From Rhodococcus wratislaviensis (GTDB lineage Bacteria; Actinomycetota; Actinomycetes; Mycobacteriales; Mycobacteriaceae): a stretch of DNA of 64,000 nt. Position numbers and translations under genes: made by a program. The notes under the pieces are model-generated. The model was given only the letters and a program-made list of their open reading frames with translations, did no database searches and was not told the origin of the DNA. The DNA is taken from the NCBI RefSeq assembly GCF_900455735.1, contig NZ_UAUI01000024.1, forward strand, positions 124,001 through 188,000. Reading direction: 5' to 3'. Shown here one piece after another: positions 53,485 through 61,302 of this stretch. Position 1 is the stretch's first letter. Every line of letters starts with the position of its first letter.

Positions 53485-54218
53485 GACAGAACCTCCGCCA
53501 CCTGCGGGTAGTACCGCACGTACGCCTCACCCATCGTGTCGGTGCTGAAGCCGAGGTTCGGTCCGGCGTTTCGCTTGACCTGCACACCGCGCCGCCGTGC
53601 GAGGTCGGTGTAGTAGGTCCACATGTGTTCCTGCGCCACAAGTGATTCCATCGCCTTACGCTTCTGCGGGAAGACGTCGGTGATGTCGATCAGCACGTTC
53701 GGCTTGAAGTCGCACTGCTCGGGCTGGTGCGGCTCGAAGAAGAACACCGGCGGGGCCCCCAGGGGCTCACCCTCGGCGGGATAGCCGATCGCCTGGGCCA
53801 GGATGCGGGCGTCGAGCGCCATTCGGGCGGCCGCGGGATGGTCGGCGTTGTACGGGTCGATCAGCGGATGGGTCAGCACCACAGTCGGATTGACGTCGCG
53901 GTAGACGTGCACCAACCGGTCGACCAACTCTGGCGAGGGCAGCAGCGGGTAGTCGCCGGCGTCGAAGAACTCGATCTCCGCGCCCAGTGCAGACGCGGCC
54001 GCTTCCGCTTCTCCCCGCCGGATGTCCTTGATTTCCTCGAGCGACTTGCCGTCCCGCCATGCCCGAGCGGATTCACCGCGCTCGCCGTAGCTCAGGCACA
54101 CGACTTTCGCGCGTTCGCCGCGAGCAGTGGCGGCGGCAATGGCTCCGCCGGCACGCCAGACGAAATCGCCGGCATGGGCGCTGACGACCAGCAGGGCCGG
54201 TTCTACCTGATTTGCCAT
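53481..54218 (-). CDS. LmbE/PIG-L-family 4-oxalomesaconate hydratase-like protein
   Basis: The 245-residue protein belongs to the LmbE family: VVSAHAGDFVWRAGGAIAAA (metal site His and Asp), VVCLSYGERGESARAW, VVLTHPLIDPYNADHPAAARM (distal His). Most LmbE proteins are deacetylases with AHPDD; the SAHAGDF form occurs in the GalB-like hydratases that add water to 4-oxalomesaconate. ATG 54218 heads the operon aldolase-isomerase-dioxygenase, with ATGA overlap to the aldolase gene. A GT-N-AC palindrome lies 80 bp upstream. Confidence 0.88.
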   Translation of the reverse strand: MANQVEPALLVVSAHAGDFVWRAGGAIAAATARGERAKVVCLSYGERGESARAWRDGKSLEEIKDIRRGEAEAAASALGAEIEFFDAGDYPLLPSPELVDRLVHVYRDVNPTVVLTHPLIDPYNADHPAAARMALDARILAQAIGYPAEGEPLGAPPVFFFEPHQPEQCDFKPNVLIDITDVFPQKRKAMESLVAQEHMWTYYTDLARRRGVQVKRNAGPNLGFSTDTMGEAYVRYYPQVAEVLS

Positions 54219-54577
54219 GAGTGATTCCTTTCCTCGCTGTCCGAGATGTGGGCGGGGACACCTCGCCCGGTAGCAAGTAGCGCATATTGCCGACCAAATT
54301 GTCAACAATCGCGTATTCATTTTTTACGACGAGAAGGTTGTGTAGATCGTGGCGAATCGTATAGGTTGTGTGCCGAGTGACCTGAGTCACGCGATTGAAT
54401 CATCGCTGTGAGGAGAGCCGTGCCAGCTGTTTCGTTCGGCGCGGCGACGCCGCGCCGATTCGGGCGCCGGCGATGTAGTACCGCCGGTACTCGCTGGGCC
54501 GCAGGAATTTCCGGTCAACATGGACAGAACGGCCGCACTGCTGACGCATTGTGCAGGATGCCAAGGAGAAAGAAACT
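54219..54577. promoter_or_regulatory. Divergent promoter region of the aromatic-acid cluster
   Basis: The 359-bp spacer separates the LmbE-like operon from the pyrone hydrolase gene. It contains ATTGTCAACAAT (54298-54309), a perfect palindrome in an AT-rich stretch with core TTGT-ACAA, as preferred by FadR-type GntR proteins. A related motif occurs at the GntR gene promoter. Control of both directions from this site is inferred. Confidence 0.65.
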
Positions 54578-55630
54578 ATGTCGGATCTGAGTCGACGCGC
54601 GTTCCTGGGAAGTACGTCCGCACTACTGGCGGGGACCACCGTGGCATGCAGCGGGAACAGCGCGGCAGGCACCGGTACACCCACGTCTGCCACCGAGGTG
54701 GGTGCCCCGGTGACCGGTCCCTTCACCAAGACGCCGGGCTGGCTGGATTGGTACCAGAACCCGTCGGCACCGCGCTTCGCGGTACCGACGGGAGCGGTGG
54801 ACGCCCACTGTCACGTCTTCGGTCCCGGCGCCCAATTCCCGTTCGCGCCGGAACGCAAGTACACCCCGTGCGACGCGAGCAGGGATCAACTCTTCGCGTT
54901 GCGTGATCACCTGGGGATGAGTCGCAATGTCATCGTTCAGGCGACCTGTCACGGAGCGGACAACAGTGCGATGGTCGACGCCGTTCGGGCGGCGGGCGGC
55001 CGGGCGCGCGGCATCGCCACGGTCCGCACCGACATCACCGACACCGAGTTGCGCCGGCTCGACGAGGCGGGCGTGCGAGGGGTGCGGTTCAACTTTCTTC
55101 CGCGACTGGTCGAGGGCACCCCGAAGGATGATCTGACCACCATCGCGCGGAAGATCGCCCCGCTCGGGTGGCACATCGTCATCTACTTCGAAGGCCCCGA
55201 CCTCGAGGGCTTGGAGGGCTTCTTCGACACACTGCCGACGCCGCTGGTGGTGGACCACATGGGACGTCCGGACGTCACTCGGCCCGTGGACGGGCCGGAG
55301 TTCGGCCGGTTCCTCCGCTTCGTCGAGCGCAACGAGGCGTGGGTGAAGGTCAGCTGCCCGGAACGGCTCACCGTCACCGGTCCGCCGGCGCTGAACGGCG
55401 AACAGAACGCCTACACCGATGTCGTGCCCTTCAGCCGGCGAGTGGTCGAGGAGTTCCCCGACTCGGTGCTCTGGGGCAGCGACTGGCCCCACCCCAACCT
55501 CACCGACCACATGCCCGACGACGGGCTCCTGGTCGACCACATTCCCCACGTGGCCACCACCCCGGAACTGCAGCACAAGCTCCTCGTTGCCAACCCGATG
55601 CGCCTGTACTGGCCGGGCGAGGACTACTGA
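54578..55630 (+). CDS. LigI-like amidohydrolase with Tat/lipoprotein signal
   Basis: The 350-residue enzyme has an N-terminal SRRAFLGSTSALLAG with a twin-Arg motif and a lipobox-like TVACSG (Cys about 24). The amidohydrolase core has DAHCHVFGP (metal His pair), VVDHMGRPDVTR, WVKVSCPERL and FPDSVLWGSDWPHPNL (catalytic Asp). The closest family is 2-pyrone-4,6-dicarboxylate lactonase LigI, which opens the pyrone to 4-oxalomesaconate and is normally cytoplasmic. Here the signal suggests export across the membrane. It is the first gene of a plus-strand unit with two MFS transporters. Confidence 0.88.
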   Translation: MSDLSRRAFLGSTSALLAGTTVACSGNSAAGTGTPTSATEVGAPVTGPFTKTPGWLDWYQNPSAPRFAVPTGAVDAHCHVFGPGAQFPFAPERKYTPCDASRDQLFALRDHLGMSRNVIVQATCHGADNSAMVDAVRAAGGRARGIATVRTDITDTELRRLDEAGVRGVRFNFLPRLVEGTPKDDLTTIARKIAPLGWHIVIYFEGPDLEGLEGFFDTLPTPLVVDHMGRPDVTRPVDGPEFGRFLRFVERNEAWVKVSCPERLTVTGPPALNGEQNAYTDVVPFSRRVVEEFPDSVLWGSDWPHPNLTDHMPDDGLLVDHIPHVATTPELQHKLLVANPMRLYWPGEDY

Positions 55631-55669
55631 GACTCCCTCCACCGCAACCTTTTTCGAGAAGGGCTTCCC

Positions 55670-57037
55670 GTGCAGCACTCCAACGCGGCGAATCGGCTGG
55701 ACCGCCTGCCGATTTCGCGGTTCCACAAGATCACCCTGCTGGCCGTCTCCTTCGCGTACTTCTTCGAGTTCGCGGACATCAACACGTTCGCCACCACCGT
55801 CCCCAAGCTGATCAAGCTGTGGGGAGTAACCGTCAACCAGGTCGCCTACGTGACCTCCCTGTCCTTCGTCGGCATGTTCTTCGGCTCCCTCATCGGTGGC
55901 TGGATCGCCGACCGCTGGGGCCGTAAGAACGCGTTGACCATCACCACACTGTGGTTCGCCGTCTTCTCGTTCGTGTCGGTGTTCTCCTGGGACATCCTGT
56001 CCCTCGGAGTCCTCCGGGTCCTCACCTCGGCGGGGCTGTCGGCCATGACCGTGGTGGCGGTCATCTACGTCAACGAAATCTTCCCCGCCGCCGTTCGCGG
56101 CAAGTACCAGGCCTACGCCATCGTCATCGGTATCTGCGGCACGCCGGTCACCAACCTCGTTGCCGCCGCGGTCGTTCCGCTCACCGATTGGTCGTGGCGG
56201 CTGGTCTACCTGTGGGGCAGCCTCGGCATCCTCTTCCTCCTCTTCACCCGGCACCTGACGGAATCGCCCCGGTGGCACGAAAGCAAGGGACAGTACGAGA
56301 AGGCGGACGCCGTACTGAGCCAGATCGAATCCCGCGTCGCCGCGGAGACCGGCCCCCTGCCCGAGCCTGCCGACCCGGTCGCGGTCACCACGCGGCAGAC
56401 CAAGGCTCCGCTGCGACTGCTCCTGCAGAAGAGGTACCTCGTTCCCACGGTCCTGCTCTCGGTCATGTGGGTGACCCAGACGATCGGCTTCTTCGGGTAC
56501 TCCAGCTGGGCGCCCACCCTGTTGGCGCAGGAGGGCCTCAGTGTGGAGAAGTCGATCTTCTACGTCGCGCTGACCACCGTCGGTGCGCCGCTGGGTTGCT
56601 TCCTCGCCGCACAGGTCACCGACCGTGTCGAACGCAAGTGGTGCCTCGTCGCATTCGGTGTGGTGATCGCGATCTGCGGGCTCTTCTACGGGCTGACGTT
56701 CAACCCGATCATGATCGTGGTGTTCGGCTTCCTCGTGAACTTCTTCGAGCGCGGCTACACCGCGGTGGCCTACGCCTACTCCCCGGAGCTGTTCGACACC
56801 CGAACCCGGTCCTTGGGCACCGGCGTCTCCTACGGACTCGGACGCCTGTCGAACGCCGTCGGTCCACTCATTATCGCCGCGCTGTACACCGGCACCGGGT
56901 ATCACAGCGTCTTCTACTTCATCGCCGGGAGCTGGCTCGTCGGGGCACTCGCTCTGGCCGTCTTCGGGCCCAAGACCCGGCAGGCCCGGCTCATCGATCC
57001 GCCCGTGGAGGCACCGACAGCACCCACCACGGCATGA
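55670..57037 (+). CDS. MFS transporter (sugar/aromatic-acid type)
   Basis: The 455-residue protein has twelve predicted spans with the MFS motif A GGWIADRWGRKNALT between spans 2 and 3 and the related DRVERKW between 8 and 9. FFEFADINTFATTVPKL in span 1 carries acidic residues like those of metabolite:H+ symporters. GTG 55670 follows GAGAAGGG. It lies 39 bp after the LigI-like gene and 35 bp before a second MFS gene, so it probably moves an aromatic or pyrone acid. Confidence 0.9.
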   Translation: MQHSNAANRLDRLPISRFHKITLLAVSFAYFFEFADINTFATTVPKLIKLWGVTVNQVAYVTSLSFVGMFFGSLIGGWIADRWGRKNALTITTLWFAVFSFVSVFSWDILSLGVLRVLTSAGLSAMTVVAVIYVNEIFPAAVRGKYQAYAIVIGICGTPVTNLVAAAVVPLTDWSWRLVYLWGSLGILFLLFTRHLTESPRWHESKGQYEKADAVLSQIESRVAAETGPLPEPADPVAVTTRQTKAPLRLLLQKRYLVPTVLLSVMWVTQTIGFFGYSSWAPTLLAQEGLSVEKSIFYVALTTVGAPLGCFLAAQVTDRVERKWCLVAFGVVIAICGLFYGLTFNPIMIVVFGFLVNFFERGYTAVAYAYSPELFDTRTRSLGTGVSYGLGRLSNAVGPLIIAALYTGTGYHSVFYFIAGSWLVGALALAVFGPKTRQARLIDPPVEAPTAPTTA

Positions 57038-57072
57038 CGAGGGCTGTCGCCCCACGACCATCTGGAGTGCCT

Positions 57073-58416
57073 ATGACCATCGACCACACCGGGTCCGATC
57101 GCGCCCGGACCCGCCTCGCTCTCTCGGTGCTGGCCCTGTGTTGGTTCGCCATCCTGTGCGACGGGCTCGACACCTTCGTCTACGGTGCGGTGTTGCCGCG
57201 CATGCTCGCCGACCCGACCCTCGGCATGGGTCCCGGAGCCGCCGGCACCGTGGGCAGCGTCGCGACCCTCGGCATGCTGATCGGCGCGCTTGCTGCGGGG
57301 CCGCTCGCCGACCGGCTCGGGCGGCGCACCGCGATCGTCGCGGGTGTCGCGTTGTTCTCGATCGCGTCGTTGGCCTGCGCAGTCGCCCCCTCGCTGGAGG
57401 TCTTCGCGGCGGCGCGGGGTGTGGCCGGGCTCGGCCTCGGCGGGCTCATCCCCACCGCCATCTCGATGGTCATGGAGTACGCCCCGCGCGGGAGGGCGAA
57501 CCTGATGGTCGCGTCGCTGATGACCGCCCATCAGGCCGGCGGCATCCTCGCCCCGGGATTGAGCATGCTTTTCCTGGACAGCCGCGGATGGCGCTTCCTG
57601 TTCCTGCTCGGTGGCCTACCGCTGATTGCCGTGCCGCTCATGCTGAAGTTCCTCCCCGAATCGATGGGGTACCTGCTCGCTCGCGGCCGCGTCGCCGATG
57701 CCGAAGCGCTCGCTCGTAGTCGCGGTGTCGCGGTCACCGACTTCGTGACGGCCCCGACCGGCGGGCGCGGGACGGCGTCGACGACTGCGCACCGCATCCG
57801 CCGGCTGTTCACCGGATCCCGTGCGATCACCACCCCGGCGTTGTGGACGGCGTCGTTCGCCGGGCTGCTGCTGGTGTACGGGGTGGCCACCTGGTTGCCG
57901 GTCATGATGAGGTCGACCGGGTACGAACTCGGCTCGGCGCTGAGCTTCCTGCTGGTGATCAATCTCGGTGGCATCGTGGGCATGCTGATCGCCGGGCAGG
58001 TGGCCGACCGCGTCGGACCGATTCCGACCGCGCTGGTGTGGTTCGCGTTGACCGCCATCGGTATCACCGCGTTGTCGGTGCAGATGCCGCTTGCCGCGAC
58101 CTACGTGGTGGTCTTCGCGACCGGTGTGTGGTTGTTCAGCGCCCAGACCATGGTCTACGCCGGCACCGCCGCACACAGCGAGGCCGACTTCCGGGCCACC
58201 GCCGTCGGACTCACGTCGGGGATCGGCCGGTTCGGCGCTGTCTTCGGCCCCTGGCTCGGCGGCGTTCTCATCGCTTCCGGGACTCCACGGTGGGGGTTCG
58301 GGGCCTTCGCGGTTGCCGCCCTGCTCGCCGTGGCAGCGCTGCTGGTGGTTTTCGTGACAGACCGCGTGGGGCCGCGCGCGACGACGAGTTCAGTGCTCGA
58401 ACGGGTCTCTCCGTGA
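57073..58416 (+). CDS. MFS transporter, aromatic acid:H+ symporter (AAHS)-like
   Basis: The 447-residue protein begins with CWFAILCDGLDTFVYGAVLP, matching the D-G-D/Y-D-xx-xxG start of AAHS proteins such as PcaK. AGPLADRLGRRTAIV follows in loop 2-3 and ADRVGPIP in loop 8-9. Twelve spans are predicted. It likely imports a protocatechuate-like acid by proton symport. It ends 14 bp before the convergent GntR gene. Confidence 0.92.
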   Translation: MTIDHTGSDRARTRLALSVLALCWFAILCDGLDTFVYGAVLPRMLADPTLGMGPGAAGTVGSVATLGMLIGALAAGPLADRLGRRTAIVAGVALFSIASLACAVAPSLEVFAAARGVAGLGLGGLIPTAISMVMEYAPRGRANLMVASLMTAHQAGGILAPGLSMLFLDSRGWRFLFLLGGLPLIAVPLMLKFLPESMGYLLARGRVADAEALARSRGVAVTDFVTAPTGGRGTASTTAHRIRRLFTGSRAITTPALWTASFAGLLLVYGVATWLPVMMRSTGYELGSALSFLLVINLGGIVGMLIAGQVADRVGPIPTALVWFALTAIGITALSVQMPLAATYVVVFATGVWLFSAQTMVYAGTAAHSEADFRATAVGLTSGIGRFGAVFGPWLGGVLIASGTPRWGFGAFAVAALLAVAALLVVFVTDRVGPRATTSSVLERVSP

Positions 58417-58430
58417 GTGCCCGCGTGCGA

Positions 58431-59099
58431 TCATCTCTGCCGGGCTTCGGCGACGTCCTCGAGCGCGGCGGTCACGCTCGCCAGGTGTTGTCGCATGGCC
58501 GCCTCCGCCCGCTCCGGGTCGCGCGAGCACACCGCGTCGATGATCGCGACGTGCTCGGGCAGCGACACCGACATCCGGCCGGGGTGCATCGACAGCTTGA
58601 ACTGGTGTCGCACCAGCTGACCACGCAGCCGTTCGAGGATCTCGTCCGCCGACCGCTGCGCACTGATCTCTCGAACGCGCTTGTGCAACAACTGGTTCGC
58701 CCGCGAATACCCGAACACGTCTCCGGCCGCGACCGACGTCGTCAATTCCTCACGCAACGCGGTGAGTTCCTCGATCTCGGCGTCGGTGACCTTCTGGGCC
58801 GCCTTCGCCGCACACAGTCCTTCGACGACCATCCGGACCTCGGTGATCTCGACCGCCTCGTCCAGCGACACCGACCGCACGCGCGCGCCGCGGTTCTGGA
58901 TCCGTTCGACGAGACCCTGGGCGGTGAGTTCGTGCAGGGCCGCCCGGACCGCGCTGCGACTGGCGTCGTACTGCGCACACAGGTCTGCCTCGACCATGCG
59001 CTGGTTGGGCGCGAAATCCCCGTCGAGGATGGCTTTGCGGATCAGGTCGGTGACCGCAGCCTGATCCGTGCTGTGCTCGCGAGCTTCCTTCACCGGCAT
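58431..59099 (-). CDS. GntR-family regulator (FadR/VanR subfamily)
   Basis: The 222-residue protein has an N-terminal winged HTH (DLIRKAILDGDFAPNQRMVEADLC, then SRSAVRAALHELTAQGLV) and a C-terminal FCD domain (LLHKRVREISAQRSADEILE, then EHVAIIDAVCSRDPERAEAAM) with His residues suited to metal or ligand binding. It stands among the aromatic-acid genes and divergent from the dehydrogenase gene; it probably represses the cluster until an acid intermediate binds. The start is ATG 59099. Confidence 0.92.
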   Translation of the reverse strand: MPVKEAREHSTDQAAVTDLIRKAILDGDFAPNQRMVEADLCAQYDASRSAVRAALHELTAQGLVERIQNRGARVRSVSLDEAVEITEVRMVVEGLCAAKAAQKVTDAEIEELTALREELTTSVAAGDVFGYSRANQLLHKRVREISAQRSADEILERLRGQLVRHQFKLSMHPGRMSVSLPEHVAIIDAVCSRDPERAEAAMRQHLASVTAALEDVAEARQR

Positions 59100-59128
59100 C
59101 GGGCTATCTCCGCTCAGATCATCACCAA

Positions 59129-59150
59129 AATTGTTACCGATATTGTACCG
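59129..59150. promoter_or_regulatory. Tandem GntR-type sites between the regulator and the dehydrogenase gene
   Basis: ATTGTTACCGA and TATTGTACCG stand side by side; each contains GT-(T)-AC, the core recognised by FadR-type GntR proteins. They overlap the likely divergent promoters, 30-50 bp upstream of the gntR start. A palindrome of the same type is at 54298-54309. Confidence 0.65.
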
Positions 59151-59206
59151 ACCCAGGGTCCCCTGGATCGCACATGGCACCAGATCCATCCAGGAAAGAG
59201 GAACCG

Positions 59207-60016
59207 ATGACCCAGCAGACGACGATCGCCGTCCTCGGACTCGGCGAGGCCGGCGGCGCATTCGCGCGCGACCTGATCGCCGCCGACGCCACCGTCCGCG
59301 CCTTCGACCCCGCAGTCGCGGCACCGGTCGGAGCCATCGCGTGCCGGTCCGAGGCCGAGGCCGTCGACACCGCCGACCTCGTCCTCAGCGTGAACAACGC
59401 GCGCGCCGCGAAGGCCGCACTCGAACGGGGAAGCCCGGCAATGAGTGCCGACGCCGTCTGGGTGGACATGAACACCGCGGCGCCGGATCTCAAACGCACC
59501 CTCGGCGCCCACGCCGCGCGACACGGACACGGTTTCGTCGACGTGGCGATCATGGCTCCGGTCCCCGGCCGCGGACTCCGAAGCCCCCTGACGGCGAGCG
59601 GCCGCGACGCACACCGGGCCGCCGAAATCCTCACCCGCTACGGGGCATCCGTCGACATCCTCGACGCACCGGCGGGTGCGGCCGCGGAACGAAAACTGCT
59701 GCGCAGCATCTTCTACAAGGGAATGTCCGCGGCCATCGTCGAAGCCCTCACCGCGGGTCGCGCCCTCGGCCTCGACGATTGGCTCACCGCCGATATCGCC
59801 GACGAACTGACCCGGGCCGACGCCGGCACGATTGCCCGCGTCCTCGACGGAACGCGTCGCCACGCCAGGCGCCGCGCCGACGAAATGGACGCCGCAGCAG
59901 CCATGCTCCGTGCCCTCGGTATCGACCCCGACATCGCCCAGGCCACCCACGAACTGCTGACCAAGATCCCGGCGCCGTCGGCATGTGCCGAACCGAGACG
60001 TGCTGTGCCGAACTGA
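59207..60016 (+). CDS. NAD(P)-dependent dehydrogenase with DUF1932 domain
   Basis: The 269-residue protein begins with a Rossmann fold typical of beta-hydroxyacid dehydrogenases (IAVLGLGEAGGAFARDL, then TADLVLSVNNARAA). A C-terminal helical DUF1932 domain follows (LLRSIFYKGMSAAIVEALTAGRALG with the catalytic-type Lys). The substrate is unknown. In this cluster it could oxidise a side-chain alcohol or a semialdehyde hydrate before ring cleavage, but the family differs from LigC. ATG 59207 follows AAAGAGG. Confidence 0.88.
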   Translation: MTQQTTIAVLGLGEAGGAFARDLIAADATVRAFDPAVAAPVGAIACRSEAEAVDTADLVLSVNNARAAKAALERGSPAMSADAVWVDMNTAAPDLKRTLGAHAARHGHGFVDVAIMAPVPGRGLRSPLTASGRDAHRAAEILTRYGASVDILDAPAGAAAERKLLRSIFYKGMSAAIVEALTAGRALGLDDWLTADIADELTRADAGTIARVLDGTRRHARRRADEMDAAAAMLRALGIDPDIAQATHELLTKIPAPSACAEPRRAVPN

Positions 60017-60087
60017 GACGTCGCCACCCTCCACCCGGTCATAGCGTCACCTTCCGTCAGTGACCACAGACACGACAGGAGAGTGGG

Positions 60088-61281
60088 ATGTCCGATCTCA
60101 ACGCCGCGCTCGGCAAGGTTCTCGACAGCGTGACCACGGAAGATGCGCCGAGGGTGCCCGGAGTGGTGGCGATGGTGACCGATCGGGACCGCACGGTGTT
60201 CGAGGGTGCCGCCGGCGTGCGGTCCCTGGCCGACCGCGAGCCGATGACCGCCGACACCGTGTTCGCGATCTTCTCCACCACCAAGGCGATCACCGGGACC
60301 ACCGTGCTGCAGTGCGTCGAAGAGGGTCTGCTCGACCTCGATGCGCCCGCCCGGGAATACGTTCCGGAGCTCGGCGACATTCAGGTCATCGAGGGATTCG
60401 ACGCGCACGGCGATCCGGTGCTGAGGGCACCGAAGCGGGACATCACCACGCGGATGCTGTTGTTGCACACCGCCGGGTTCGGGTACGACTTCTTCGACGA
60501 GACCTACAACCGGTTGGGTGTGGAGCACGACCAGCCCGGCGTGATCACGGCGACCCGGGCGTCGCTGACCACACCGTTGCTCTTCGATCCGGGCGCGAAG
60601 TGGCAGTACGGGACGAACATCGACTGGGCCGGTCAGGTGGTCGAGGCGATCCGCGGCAAGCGGCTCGGCGACGTGATGGCCGAGCGGGTGTTCGCGCCGC
60701 TGGGCATGCACGACACCTCCTTCACCCTGACCGGATCGATGGCGGCCCGGCGCGCGACCATCCACCAGCGGGAGGAGGACGGCCGGCTGACCCCGTTGGA
60801 TCTGGTGCTGCCGCAGGACCCGGAGATTCACATGGGCGGGCACGGCCTCTACTCCACGGTGGGCGACTACCTGAAGTTCCTGCGGATGTGGCTGAACGAC
60901 GGCGACGCCCCGGGTGGCCGAGTGCTGCGGGCCGACACCGTGCAGGCCGCCGTGTGCAACGGTCTCGAGGGACAAGAGGTCGGGATGCTGCCTGCCGTAA
61001 TTCCCGCCCTCACCAACGACGCCGAATTCTTTCCTGGACAACGTAAGTCGTGGGCGTACACGTTCATGGTGAACGAAGAGGACGCACCCACCGGCCGGCC
61101 CCGGGGGTCGCTCGGGTGGGCCGGGCTCGCCAACTCGTACTACTGGATCGATCGCCGCAACGGAATCGCCGGGTACTGGGCCACCCAGGTCCTGCCGTTC
61201 GCCGACGCCGTGTCGTTCGGCGGCTACCTGGACTTCGAGACGGCGGCGTACCGTCACGCCACGCTCGCCTCACCCGTCTAG
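60088..61281 (+). CDS. Class-C beta-lactamase-family serine hydrolase/esterase
   Basis: The 397-residue protein has the SxxK motif FSTTK (Ser63, Lys66), the Y-x-N-like QYGTN (Tyr174) and a C-terminal HMGGHGLYST-type third box. No signal peptide is present, so it is an intracellular esterase of the EstB kind rather than a penicillin-binding protein. It follows the dehydrogenase by 71 bp. It might release an aromatic acid from an ester and so feed the cluster (inference). Confidence 0.9.
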   Translation: MSDLNAALGKVLDSVTTEDAPRVPGVVAMVTDRDRTVFEGAAGVRSLADREPMTADTVFAIFSTTKAITGTTVLQCVEEGLLDLDAPAREYVPELGDIQVIEGFDAHGDPVLRAPKRDITTRMLLLHTAGFGYDFFDETYNRLGVEHDQPGVITATRASLTTPLLFDPGAKWQYGTNIDWAGQVVEAIRGKRLGDVMAERVFAPLGMHDTSFTLTGSMAARRATIHQREEDGRLTPLDLVLPQDPEIHMGGHGLYSTVGDYLKFLRMWLNDGDAPGGRVLRADTVQAAVCNGLEGQEVGMLPAVIPALTNDAEFFPGQRKSWAYTFMVNEEDAPTGRPRGSLGWAGLANSYYWIDRRNGIAGYWATQVLPFADAVSFGGYLDFETAAYRHATLASPV

Positions 61282-61302
61282 GGCAACCGGGTCGCTGTTC
61301 GG

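Noticed and set aside
54623..57061. An 812-codon minus-strand frame opposite the LigI-like and MFS genes
   Set aside because: It is the antisense shadow of clearly recognised plus-strand genes; its composition (Glu/Gly/Arg/Val/Asp) is typical of such shadows.
59207..60016. Assignment as LigC (4-carboxy-2-hydroxymuconate semialdehyde dehydrogenase)
   Set aside because: LigC is of the Gfo/Idh/MocA family, while this protein has a 6-phosphogluconate dehydrogenase-like Rossmann fold with a DUF1932 domain.
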